64,000 nt of DNA from an uncultured Prevotella sp. (GTDB taxonomy: Bacteria; Bacteroidota; Bacteroidia; Bacteroidales; Bacteroidaceae): NCBI GenBank assembly GCA_900547005.1, contig URER01000004.1, positions 1-64,000 of the forward strand. The letters are read 5' to 3'. The notes beneath the pieces are model-generated. The model worked only from the letters and a program-made list of their open reading frames with translations. It was not told where the DNA came from and made no database searches. Each line of letters starts with the position of its first letter. Position 1 is the first letter of the stretch. The translations under genes were made by a program, and so were the position numbers. Shown piece after piece: positions 1 through 7,895 of this stretch.

Positions 1-108
1 TTCAGCGGTTTTCTTCTTTTTAATTCATACTATCACTCGAAATGTCGGATGAACCTTTATGTTTTATAAGGAAAAGACTAATAGCATAGTACTATGGCTC
101 AATACTCG

Positions 109-220
109 AGTAATTCGGCTTTAGTACTGAAGTAATTCGGGCTTAGTACAGGAGTAATTCGGGTCTGATTACTCAAGTATTTCGGCCTTAGTACTAAAGT
201 AATTCAGGCTTAGTACTGCG
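109..220. repeat. Five tandem copies of a degenerate 22-bp repeat
   Basis: Five head-to-tail copies start at 109, 131, 153, 176 and 198. The common pattern is AGTAATTCGGSCTTAGTACT plus two variable bases, and the third copy is 23 bp long. A weaker related copy may precede them (88-108). The array lies just downstream of the yggS stop codon. No reading frame or terminator-like hairpin explains it. The rest of 1-108 shows nothing recognisable. Confidence 0.85.
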
Positions 221-227
221 CACTTGT

Positions 228-902
228 TTAATAAACGCGCTCTCCGAATATAGTTGTACCCACTCTTACCATTGTGCTGCGGCACTGAACAGCAATCTTA
301 TAATCATCACTCATGCCCCACGAGCGTTCGCAAAAACTGTCATCGGCAGCAAAATAGCGGTTCTTTATCTCATCAAAGAAATCGGCAGCCGTCATAAACT
401 CCTTCCTTATCTGCTCCTCATTGTCTGTAAACGAAGCCATCATCATAAGTCCACAGATTCTGACGTTGTCCATTTCGCGCCATTCCCCATCTTCAAGCAA
501 TTCGCGACAAGCATCGAGAGTAAATCCATACTTCGTGGCTTCCTGCGCAATGTGCAACTCCAACAACACGTTTATCACACGATTGTGCTTTGCAGCCTGC
601 TTGTTTATCTCCTTCAGGAGCTTTAAAGAGTCCACCGCCTCAATCATCGTAATATATGGAGCGATATATTTCACCTTGTTAGTTTGCAGATGCCCAATGA
701 AATGCCATTTGATATCCTTTGGAAGAGTCGCCATCTTCTTGCTCAGTTCCTGCTCATGGCTCTCACCAAACACACGCTGTCCTTCAGCGTATGCCGCCTC
801 GATATATTCGTTGGGATGGTACTTGCTGATTGCAACCAATCTGACATCTTCCGGTAAGTTGCCAAGTACCTCATGCAGATTCTTTGCTACATCAACATTC
901 AT
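228..902 (-). CDS. yggS: YggS/PLPBP family pyridoxal phosphate homeostasis protein
   Basis: A 224-residue cytosolic protein of the YggS/PROSC family, a single-domain alanine-racemase-like TIM barrel that binds PLP and buffers the vitamin B6 pool; the family has no confirmed enzyme activity. The PLP lysine is expected at K27 in VAISKYHP. The GESHEQE motif, the WHFIGHLQTNK motif and the C-terminal VRVGTTIFGER phosphate-binding region are all present and in order, and the length is normal. The start codon shares one base with the stop of the upstream DUF4494 gene (TGATG), so the two are probably translationally coupled. Identification rests on motifs; the physiological role is known only from the family. 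Confidence 0.93.
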   Translation of the reverse strand: MNVDVAKNLHEVLGNLPEDVRLVAISKYHPNEYIEAAYAEGQRVFGESHEQELSKKMATLPKDIKWHFIGHLQTNKVKYIAPYITMIEAVDSLKLLKEINKQAAKHNRVINVLLELHIAQEATKYGFTLDACRELLEDGEWREMDNVRICGLMMMASFTDNEEQIRKEFMTAADFFDEIKNRYFAADDSFCERSWGMSDDYKIAVQCRSTMVRVGTTIFGERVY

Positions 903-1396
903 CAGCCCATCTCCTCATATTCAGGCTTATCGTTCTTATTGCCGGTTGTCTTTGCCTTATGCTCAAAGACATCCATTATCTGAGTTTCATTTATAGACGC
1001 TATCACATAGTCTATCATAGTTCCACCCATCACTTCGTCGATATTCTTGACTGCTCCATTCAAAGAACCTGCTTGAACAAGATAGTAAACGCTTGAACGT
1101 TTTTCCTTTCCCGTTTTATCGTCAAGAGTGATAAACTGGAGTTTTGTCTTATACCAACGGTCGTCGTTGGCATTCTCGCTGAAGAAAATCTCCCCATAGC
1201 TTGCCGGAACGATAGACTTCACCTCGAACTCTCCGCTTATATACGCCGACATCTCTTCTGTTATGCTTGCCTCAGCCTCGCCAAAGCTCAATGCATCAAC
1301 AACATACAGTTCTATTACTTTCTTGTTTTGGCCATCTTCCATGGTCTTATCATAACGGATTTTGGTCTCAAACCAACTTGCAGTTCTACTTCTCAT
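902..1396 (-). CDS. DUF4494 domain-containing protein
   Basis: A 164-residue protein without signal peptide or membrane segment. It matches the Bacteroidetes-specific DUF4494 family: an opening with RTASWFETKIRYDK, a central EAEASITEEM segment, and a middle section with IVPASYGEIFFSE. The function of this family is unknown. It is the first gene of a two-gene unit with yggS, overlapping it by one base. A candidate -7 element (CAAAGTTA on the plus strand) lies at 1424-1431, about 28 bp upstream of the start codon. Family membership comes from remembered sequence patterns, not a search. Confidence 0.8.
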   Translation of the reverse strand: MRSRTASWFETKIRYDKTMEDGQNKKVIELYVVDALSFGEAEASITEEMSAYISGEFEVKSIVPASYGEIFFSENANDDRWYKTKLQFITLDDKTGKEKRSSVYYLVQAGSLNGAVKNIDEVMGGTMIDYVIASINETQIMDVFEHKAKTTGNKNDKPEYEEMG

Positions 1397-1423
1397 ATAA
1401 ATTATTTTTTAGTTTTCAATGTG

Positions 1424-1431
1424 CAAAGTTA
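1424..1431 (-). promoter_or_regulatory. Candidate -7 element for the DUF4494-yggS unit
   Basis: The minus strand reads TAACTTTG followed by C, matching the Bacteroidetes -7 consensus TAnnTTTG. It lies 28 bp upstream of the DUF4494 start. No good -33 TTTG was found at the usual distance. Confidence 0.55.
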
Positions 1432-1561
1432 CTATTTTCATTGTAATTTATAGCTATCAATAGCATATTTATTTAAACTCGTAACATACCAAACAAAGGC
1501 TGACAATATCAAAAAAACTGAAAAAAACGGACTATCCTGCCTTATAATGCGGTTTATTTAT

Positions 1562-1569
1562 TAATTTTG
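1562..1569 (+). promoter_or_regulatory. Candidate -7 element for the aminotransferase gene
   Basis: TAATTTTG followed by C, 31 bp before the ATG at 1600, matches the Bacteroidetes -7 consensus. Because the TTG at 1567 lies inside this element, translation should start at the ATG at 1600 and not at the TTG. Confidence 0.6.
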
Positions 1570-1599
1570 CACCTTAGAATACTATTCAATTTTCATATT

Positions 1600-2805
1600 A
1601 TGCCCGAAATATCAGTACGCGGACTTGAAATGCCAGAGTCGCCAATTAGAAAACTTGCACCTCTTGCATTGGCCGCAAAGAAACGTGGAACAAAGGTTTA
1701 TCATCTAAATATTGGTCAGCCAGACCTGCCCACCCCCCAATGCGGACTTGACGCATTGAAGAATATCGACCGTAAAGTGCTGGAATATTCTCCATCACAG
1801 GGAATTCAAAGTTATAGAGAGAAACTTGTCGGCTATTACAAAAAATTCAATATCAACGTCTCTGCTGATGATATAATAATCACATCGGGAGGTTCTGAGG
1901 CTGTACTCTTTGCATTTATGAGCTGCCTTAACCCTGGTGATGAAATTATCGTACCCGAACCGGCATACGCAAACTATATGGCTTTTGCGATTTCGGCAGG
2001 CGCAAAGATTCGTACAATAGCAACTACCATCGATGAAGGATTCTCACTTCCGAAGGTAGAAAAGTTTGAAGAACTCATCAATGAACGCACACGCGCCATA
2101 ATGATATGTAATCCAAACAATCCGACAGGCTATCTTTACACACGCAGGGAGATGAATCAGATACGCGATCTGGTAAAGAAATACGATTTGTATTTGTTCT
2201 CAGATGAGGTATATCGTGAATATATATATACCGGCTCACCTTATATATCGGCTTGCCACCTTGAAGGAATTGAGCAGAACGTAGTACTTATCGACTCCGT
2301 TTCGAAGCGTTATTCCGAGTGTGGAATACGTATCGGAGCCTTGATAACAAAGAATCAAGAGATTCGCAAGGCCGTTATGAAGTTCTGTCAGGCTCGTCTG
2401 TCTCCGCCACTGATTGGTCAGATTGTAGCAGAGGCCTCACTTGATGCTCCGGAAGAGTATTACAGAGATGTGTATGACGAATACGTGGAACGTCGCAAAT
2501 GCCTTATTGACGGATTGAATCGCATACCGGGAGTTTACTCTCCTATTCCTATGGGTGCGTTCTATACCGTGGCAAAACTGCCTGTTGACGATGCTGAGAA
2601 ATTCTGCCGATGGTGTTTAGAGGAGTTTAACTACGAGGGTGAAACTGTCATGATGGCTCCAGCATCAGGTTTCTATACAACACCGGGAGCCGGAATCAAC
2701 CAGGTACGTATAGCATACGTATTGAAGAAGGCTGACCTTGAGCGCGCTCTCATAGTGCTAAAGAAAGCCCTTGAGGAATATCCCGGACGCATAGACGAAG
2801 ATTAA
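1600..2805 (+). CDS. Pyridoxal phosphate-dependent class I/II aminotransferase
   Basis: A 401-residue fold-type I PLP enzyme of the aspartate/alanine aminotransferase superfamily. The sequence shows the PLP-phosphate region near SGGSEAVLFAF, the NPNNPTGYLYT motif around residue 170, the SDEVYREY motif, and the Schiff-base lysine at about K236 in SVSKRYSECG. The C-terminal arginine for the substrate carboxylate is probably in QVRIAYV. Substrate specificity cannot be read from the sequence; it could act on aspartate, alanine or aromatic amino acids. The in-frame TTG at 1567 falls within the promoter element, so the ATG at 1600 is preferred. The permease gene follows 30 bp later and may be co-transcribed. 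Confidence 0.9.
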   Translation: MPEISVRGLEMPESPIRKLAPLALAAKKRGTKVYHLNIGQPDLPTPQCGLDALKNIDRKVLEYSPSQGIQSYREKLVGYYKKFNINVSADDIIITSGGSEAVLFAFMSCLNPGDEIIVPEPAYANYMAFAISAGAKIRTIATTIDEGFSLPKVEKFEELINERTRAIMICNPNNPTGYLYTRREMNQIRDLVKKYDLYLFSDEVYREYIYTGSPYISACHLEGIEQNVVLIDSVSKRYSECGIRIGALITKNQEIRKAVMKFCQARLSPPLIGQIVAEASLDAPEEYYRDVYDEYVERRKCLIDGLNRIPGVYSPIPMGAFYTVAKLPVDDAEKFCRWCLEEFNYEGETVMMAPASGFYTTPGAGINQVRIAYVLKKADLERALIVLKKALEEYPGRIDED

Positions 2806-2835
2806 CCTATCAGAATCGGCCACATTCTATAAGAA

Positions 2836-4089
2836 ATGAACTTCCCTTTTTTCATAGCACGAAAGATATACAACGATAACAGCGGTGACGGGAGACGTAA
2901 AGTTTCTCGTCCTGCTGTACGTATAGCTACCATCGGAGTAGCTGTAGGACTTGCTGTTATGATTATATCCGTGTGCGTGGTATTGGGATTTAAGCATACG
3001 ATTAGGGATAAGGCAATAGGATTCGGAAGTCATATAACTGTTGCGAATTTCATGACTCTACAGTCTTCCGAACAATACCCGATAGCGATAGGCGACTCTA
3101 TGAAAAGCTTGTTGCAACACACGAAAGGCGTAAAGCACGTGCAATGCTACGCCATGAAGCAAGGATTGCTGAAGACGGACAAGGACTTTCTTGGCGTGAT
3201 ATTGAAAGGAGTCGGCTCTGACTATGACACGACTTTCATTCATAAGAATATAGTAGAAGGGCATATTCCCCAATTTTCAGATAAGAAAAGCTCACAAAAC
3301 ATTGTTGTTTCGCGCCTTATGGCAAACAAGCTACAACTAAAATGTGGTCAGAAAATATTCGCTTACTTCATAAACGAACAAGGAATACGCACCCGACGCT
3401 TTACCGTCAGCGGAATATATGAAACCAATCTGAAACGTTTCGATGAATCTATCTGTTTTGCCGACATATATACAGTAGAGAAGCTCAACGGTTGGGAACC
3501 GGAACAATGCAGCGGCGCGGAACTTCTGGTGGAAGATTTTGATAAGGTAGACACTACCGCAAACATCATAGTAGATAAAGTAAACCGTACAACAGATAAG
3601 TATGGAGAGACTTTCTCATCTAAAACCATTGCAGAGATGTACCCGGAAATATTTTCTTGGCTCGACCTTATGGACTTGAATGTATGGATTATACTCGCAT
3701 TGATGGTTGCGGTAGCCGGTGTGACTATGATCTCCGGATTGCTCATCATCATTCTTGAGCGCACTCAAATGATAGGCGTGCTTAAGGCATTAGGTTCACG
3801 CGACAAGCAAATAAGGCACACTTTCCTTTGGCTTGCCACATTCATTATCGGCAAAGGATTGCTTTGGGGAAATATTATTGGTATCGGTATTATTGCATTG
3901 CAGCATTTTACGGGTTTGATAACACTTGACCCTCAAACATATTACGTAAGTGTAGTGCCGGTAGAACTGGACATACCGCTCATCATATTACTGAATATTG
4001 CCACATTATTTATATGCGTGTTTGTACTGATAGCACCAAGTTATCTCATATCACACATACATCCGGCAAAATCAATGCACTACGAATAA
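2836..4089 (+). CDS. LolC/LolE-like ABC transporter permease (FtsX family)
   Basis: A 417-residue inner-membrane protein of the MacB/FtsX permease superfamily, closest in layout to the lipoprotein-releasing permeases LolC/LolE. One membrane segment lies near residues 30-55 (RIATIGVAVGLAVMIISV). A periplasmic domain of about 220 residues follows. Three C-terminal membrane segments carry the FtsX core, including the LKALGSRDKQIR loop that couples to the ATPase. No LolD-like ATPase gene is adjacent, so the ATPase must be encoded elsewhere. Lipoprotein sorting is the likely role, but export of another substrate cannot be excluded. Confidence 0.85.
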   Translation: MNFPFFIARKIYNDNSGDGRRKVSRPAVRIATIGVAVGLAVMIISVCVVLGFKHTIRDKAIGFGSHITVANFMTLQSSEQYPIAIGDSMKSLLQHTKGVKHVQCYAMKQGLLKTDKDFLGVILKGVGSDYDTTFIHKNIVEGHIPQFSDKKSSQNIVVSRLMANKLQLKCGQKIFAYFINEQGIRTRRFTVSGIYETNLKRFDESICFADIYTVEKLNGWEPEQCSGAELLVEDFDKVDTTANIIVDKVNRTTDKYGETFSSKTIAEMYPEIFSWLDLMDLNVWIILALMVAVAGVTMISGLLIIILERTQMIGVLKALGSRDKQIRHTFLWLATFIIGKGLLWGNIIGIGIIALQHFTGLITLDPQTYYVSVVPVELDIPLIILLNIATLFICVFVLIAPSYLISHIHPAKSMHYE

Positions 4090-4195
4090 CCAAGCCACAT
4101 TATACCTTGTTCACTTGGCAAAATTACAATAATGATATTCTTTTAGTTCAAACATTAACTGATTGGGCATAAAATGAGGCCAAAGGCATCAAATA

Positions 4196-4263
4196 TTGCA
4201 CAAAACATTTGGTTTTGTGCAAGAAAGGTCGTATCTTTGCGCAAATTTTAACAACTTGTGCAA
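4196..4263 (+). promoter_or_regulatory. Double palindromic operator around the first acyl-CoA synthetase promoter
   Basis: Two dyads of the form TTGCRCA-N13-TGTGCAA occupy 4196-4222 and 4237-4263. The first is a perfect 11-bp inverted repeat with a 5-bp spacer and covers the -33 TTTG. The second begins inside the -7 element and ends on the first base of the start codon. Half-sites begin at 4196, 4216, 4237 and 4257, spaced 20, 21 and 20 bp, so all lie on about the same helix face. The same arrangement recurs at 6005-6072. The regulator is unknown. Confidence 0.75.
4208..4239 (+). promoter_or_regulatory. Promoter of the first acyl-CoA synthetase gene
   Basis: TTTG (4208-4211), a 20-bp spacer and TATCTTTG (4232-4239) match the Bacteroidetes -33/-7 consensus. 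The start codon follows 24 bp later. Confidence 0.7.
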
Positions 4264-5930
4264 TGACTTCAATACCAAGTTTCAACTCGTACATAGAAAA
4301 CAATATAAAAGATAATTGGGATAAGGATGCCCTCACCGACTATAAAGGTGCAACGTTGCAATACCACGATGTGGCACGTAAAATAGAAAAGTTGCATATT
4401 CTTTTCGAGAATAGTGGTGTGCAGAAGGGTGATAAGATAGCCATCTGCGGACGTAACAGTTCACATTGGGCTGTTGCATTCCTCGCGACTCTGACATACG
4501 GTGCGGTCATCGTTCCTATACAAAACGAGTTCACTCCCGAACAGATACACAACATTGTCAACCACTCAGAGTCTAAACTCCTATTCGTTGGTGATGTGGT
4601 TGCAACAACTATCGACACCGAGGCTATGCCAGATTTGGAGGGTGTTATATATATTCCTGATTATTCATTGGTTCTGTCACGCTCTGAAAAATTGTCGTAT
4701 GCGCGAGAACACCTTAATGAATTGTTCGGAAAGAAGTATCCTAAGTATTTCCACCAAGAGCACGTCGCATATCATAAGGATGGCTCAGAAGAGCTTGCGA
4801 TGATTAACTACACAAGCGGAACTACGGGATTCTCAAAGGGAGTGATGCTACCCTACCGTGCATTATGGAGCAATCTCGATTTTACATTACAAAACATTGG
4901 CACGAAAATAAAACCGGGAAGCAACATGGTGTGCATACTTCCGATGGCTCATATGTATGGATTGCTTGTTGAATTCCTTTTTGGTTTTTGTATGGGCAAT
5001 CACTTATATTTTCTCACACGCCTGCCAAGTCCGTCGCTTATACAGCAGACATTCGCAGAAATAAAGCCTTCGATTATCATTTCCGTACCACTCATTGTTG
5101 AAAAGATAATAAGAAAAAAAATATTCCCACTTATCGAAAGTAAACCGGTTCACCTGCTTATGAATATGCCGGTGATAAACAAGCGCGTAAAACAAAGAAT
5201 ACTCGATATGGTAAAAGAAGTATTCGGAGGCAATATGTATCAGATAATTGTTGGTGGAGCCGGCCTAAACAAGGAAATAGAACAATTTCTTACAAGCATC
5301 GACTTCCCCATCACAGTCGGATATGGAACTACGGAAACAGCTCCACTCATAACATATAGCGATCATTCTGATTTCGTTCCCGGCTCTTGCGGCACACAAG
5401 TAAGCAATATGGAAGTAAAGATAAAGAGCGTAGACCCGCAAAATATCCCTGGAGAAATCATTACAAGAGGCCACAATGTGATGATTGGCTATTATAAGAA
5501 TGAAGAAGCTACCAATGCCGTACTTGACAAAGATGGCTGGTATCATACAGGCGACCTTGCTACAATAGATGAAACCGGACATATCTTCATACGTGGACGC
5601 ATAAAGAATATGTTGCTCGGAGCTAACGGGCAAAACATCTATCCTGAGGAAATAGAAGACAAGCTGAACTCAATGCCTTTAGTTAACGAGAGTATTATAT
5701 TGCAAAAAGGAGATAAACTGATAGGCCTTGTCCATCCGGATATGGAGGAAGTAAACTCTCTCGGTTTCTCACAGGAAGAGATAGAAAGTATTATGGAGCA
5801 AAACAGAGTAGAACTAAACGACACTCTCCCACCTTTCTGCAAACTGTCATCTATACAAATATACGACAAAGAATTTGCCAAGACTCCAAAGAAGAGCATT
5901 AAAAGATATTTATATCAAAATATGGTATAA
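4263..5930 (+). CDS. AMP-forming long-chain acyl-CoA synthetase (paralogue 1)
   Basis: A 555-residue member of the adenylate-forming (ANL) superfamily, FadD/long-chain acyl-CoA ligase branch. It activates a fatty acid with ATP to acyl-AMP and then forms the CoA thioester. Visible motifs are the P-loop INYTSGTTGFSKGVM, the A5-like GYGTTETAP, the GWYHTGDLA motif with the adenine-ribose aspartate, the hinge GRIKNMLLGANGQN, and a C-terminal lysine region KTPKKSIKRY. The ATG at 4263 is chosen because the upstream in-frame TTG at 4209 lies within the promoter and operator. A terminator-like hairpin follows at 5951. The neighbouring gene is a close paralogue. Exact chain-length preference is not visible. 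Confidence 0.9.
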   Translation: MTSIPSFNSYIENNIKDNWDKDALTDYKGATLQYHDVARKIEKLHILFENSGVQKGDKIAICGRNSSHWAVAFLATLTYGAVIVPIQNEFTPEQIHNIVNHSESKLLFVGDVVATTIDTEAMPDLEGVIYIPDYSLVLSRSEKLSYAREHLNELFGKKYPKYFHQEHVAYHKDGSEELAMINYTSGTTGFSKGVMLPYRALWSNLDFTLQNIGTKIKPGSNMVCILPMAHMYGLLVEFLFGFCMGNHLYFLTRLPSPSLIQQTFAEIKPSIIISVPLIVEKIIRKKIFPLIESKPVHLLMNMPVINKRVKQRILDMVKEVFGGNMYQIIVGGAGLNKEIEQFLTSIDFPITVGYGTTETAPLITYSDHSDFVPGSCGTQVSNMEVKIKSVDPQNIPGEIITRGHNVMIGYYKNEEATNAVLDKDGWYHTGDLATIDETGHIFIRGRIKNMLLGANGQNIYPEEIEDKLNSMPLVNESIILQKGDKLIGLVHPDMEEVNSLGFSQEEIESIMEQNRVELNDTLPPFCKLSSIQIYDKEFAKTPKKSIKRYLYQNMV

Positions 5931-5950
5931 ATTATAAGTAAAACATACAC

Positions 5951-5995
5951 AATGCCTTGATATTACTTAATTGCAAGTATGTCAGGGCATTTTAA
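5951..5995 (+). terminator. Terminator after the first acyl-CoA synthetase gene
   Basis: A stem of about 16 bp with small imperfections (5951-5968 against 5975-5992) starts with AATGCC and closes with GGCATT, running into a T-rich tail. It separates the two paralogous synthetase genes into independent transcripts. Confidence 0.65.
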
Positions 5996-6004
5996 TTACA
6001 GAAT

Positions 6005-6072
6005 TTGCACATTTAATTTTGATATGTGCAAATAAGATATTATCTTTGCACAGAATTTAGAATATTGTGCAA
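6005..6072 (+). promoter_or_regulatory. Double palindromic operator around the second acyl-CoA synthetase promoter
   Basis: TTGCACA-N13-TGTGCAA occurs twice, at 6005-6031 and 6046-6072. Half-sites begin at 6005, 6025, 6046 and 6066, the same 20/21/20-bp spacing as upstream of the first paralogue. The positions relative to the -33, the -7 and the start codon are also the same. The intervening sequence has diverged, so the half-sites look selectively conserved. Confidence 0.75.
6018..6048 (+). promoter_or_regulatory. Promoter of the second acyl-CoA synthetase gene
   Basis: TTTG (6018-6021), a 19-bp spacer and TATCTTTG (6041-6048) match the Bacteroidetes promoter consensus. The ATG follows 23 bp later. 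Confidence 0.7.
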
Positions 6073-7733
6073 TGGAACAAGCTATAGGATTTAACTCTTT
6101 GATAGAGAAGAGTATAGTAGAAAATTGGAATCTTGACGCTCTCACCGATTATAAAGGCAAGACTCTTCAATACCATGATGTAGCGAGAAAAATTGAAAAG
6201 CTACATATTTTATATGAAAACTGCGGCATTCAGAAAGGCGACAAGATTGCCTTATGTGGCAGAAATAGTTCTTCTTGGGCTGTTGCATTTCTTGCTACGC
6301 TTACATACGGAGCCATAGCTGTACCAATTTTACATGAATTTACAGCCGACCAAATACACAATATTGTCAATCATTCCGACGCAAAACTACTTTTTGTAGG
6401 CGATATAGTTGCAACCGTAGTTGACGCAACAAAGATGCCCGGACTTGAAGGCATCATCTACATACCCGATTACTCGCTTGTTGTATCACGTACAGAGAAG
6501 TTAACATACGCACGCGAGCACCTGAATGAGATGTTTGGCATTAAATACCCAAAGTATTTCCGTGCCAAGCATGTACATTATTATCACGAAGAATCACCAG
6601 AACAACTTGCGCTGATAAACTATACCAGTGGCACAACCGGTTTTTCAAAGGGTGTTATGATACCATACAGAGCTATTCTCAACAATTATGCTTTCGCTTG
6701 TCATGTCTTGGGTGACAAGATAAATGCTGGCGACAATATCATCAGCATACTTCCGATGGCGCATATGTATGGAATGGCATTTGAATTTATATTTGAATTC
6801 ATAAAGGGATGCCATATCTTCTACCTCACGCGTGTGCCTTCACCAGCTATTATAGCACAAGCCTTTACTGACGTGAAACCAAAGATAATCATTGCAGTAC
6901 CCCTTATTATCGAAAAAATCATAAGAAAGAAAGTATTCCCGAAAGTTCAAAACAATCGCATACGCCTGCTTATGAATATGCCGGTAATAAGTAAAAAAGT
7001 AAAAGAGCGCATCTGCGAACAGGTTTATCAGGCATTTGGAGGTAACGCTTATGAAATTATTATTGGTGGAGCTGCATTGAATCAGGAAGTGGAAGCATTC
7101 TTAAGACGTATTAACTTCCCTTATACGGTCGGTTATGGAGCCACAGAGTGCGCCCCGATTATATGTTACCGCGATTGGCATACATTTGCACAAGGTTCTT
7201 GCGGACAGGCTGCATACGGTCAGGAAGTGAAAATAGACAGCGTTGACCCACATAACGTTCCGGGAGAGATACTCACCAAAGGTCCGAATGTGATGCTTGG
7301 CTATTACAAGAATGAAGAAGCTACAGAACATACAATTGACAGAGAAGGTTGGTATCATACAGGCGACCTCGGTTTAATAGATGAAGACGGAAATGTATTC
7401 ATCAAGGGACGCTCCAAAAATATGCTCCTCGGAAGCAATGGGCAGAATATTTACCCTGAGGAAATTGAGGATAAATTGAACTCATTGTCATTTGTAAACG
7501 AGAGCATCGTCATACAACAAGACAATAAACTCATTGCTTTGGTGCATCCAGATTATGACGAGGCAAAGGCTATGAACTTCACCGACAGCGACTTGGCAGA
7601 AATAATGGAACAAAACCGCATTCAGTTAAATGAAATAATGCCTGTATATAGCAAAATCGCAGAAATAAGAATACATGAAGAGGAGTTTGAAAAAACACCT
7701 AAGAAGAGTATAAAGCGATACTTATATCAATAA
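6072..7733 (+). CDS. AMP-forming long-chain acyl-CoA synthetase (paralogue 2)
   Basis: A 553-residue ANL-superfamily acyl-CoA ligase, strikingly similar along its whole length to the preceding gene and clearly a tandem duplicate. It carries INYTSGTTGFSKGVM, GYGATECAP, GWYHTGDLG, the hinge GRSKNMLLGSNGQN and the terminal KTPKKSIKRYLYQ. Differences concentrate in the middle, where the acyl-binding tunnel lies in this family, so the two copies may prefer different fatty acids (inference). It has its own promoter, the same double operator and a strong terminator, so copies 1 and 2 are probably co-regulated but separately transcribed. Confidence 0.9.
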   Translation: MEQAIGFNSLIEKSIVENWNLDALTDYKGKTLQYHDVARKIEKLHILYENCGIQKGDKIALCGRNSSSWAVAFLATLTYGAIAVPILHEFTADQIHNIVNHSDAKLLFVGDIVATVVDATKMPGLEGIIYIPDYSLVVSRTEKLTYAREHLNEMFGIKYPKYFRAKHVHYYHEESPEQLALINYTSGTTGFSKGVMIPYRAILNNYAFACHVLGDKINAGDNIISILPMAHMYGMAFEFIFEFIKGCHIFYLTRVPSPAIIAQAFTDVKPKIIIAVPLIIEKIIRKKVFPKVQNNRIRLLMNMPVISKKVKERICEQVYQAFGGNAYEIIIGGAALNQEVEAFLRRINFPYTVGYGATECAPIICYRDWHTFAQGSCGQAAYGQEVKIDSVDPHNVPGEILTKGPNVMLGYYKNEEATEHTIDREGWYHTGDLGLIDEDGNVFIKGRSKNMLLGSNGQNIYPEEIEDKLNSLSFVNESIVIQQDNKLIALVHPDYDEAKAMNFTDSDLAEIMEQNRIQLNEIMPVYSKIAEIRIHEEEFEKTPKKSIKRYLYQ

Positions 7734-7787
7734 TATAAAGTTGACAGAACATCACTTAGAGATAAAAACGAATTGTTCAACTACTCT

Positions 7788-7827
7788 AAATGACCACTTT
7801 ACAAATAGTAAAGTGGTCATTTTATAT
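7788..7827. terminator. Bidirectional terminator between acyl-CoA synthetase 2 and rnz
   Basis: A perfect 15-bp stem (7788-7802 and 7808-7822, core TGACCACTTTAC) with a 5-base loop lies between convergent genes. It is flanked by A-rich DNA on the left and T-rich DNA on the right, so it can serve both strands. Confidence 0.85.
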
Positions 7828-7895
7828 ATTTAGCATAAATACCTTATTCCCAATATTATACAAAAACATACAAATGATAATGTATAAAGAATTTT

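Noticed and set aside
421..996. A 191-codon open frame on the plus strand
   Set aside because: It is antisense to yggS and the DUF4494 gene, both of which show clear family motifs.
2827..3033. Minus-strand 68-codon frame opposite the permease start
   Set aside because: Shadow of the LolC/E-like permease, which has the expected membrane topology and conserved loop.
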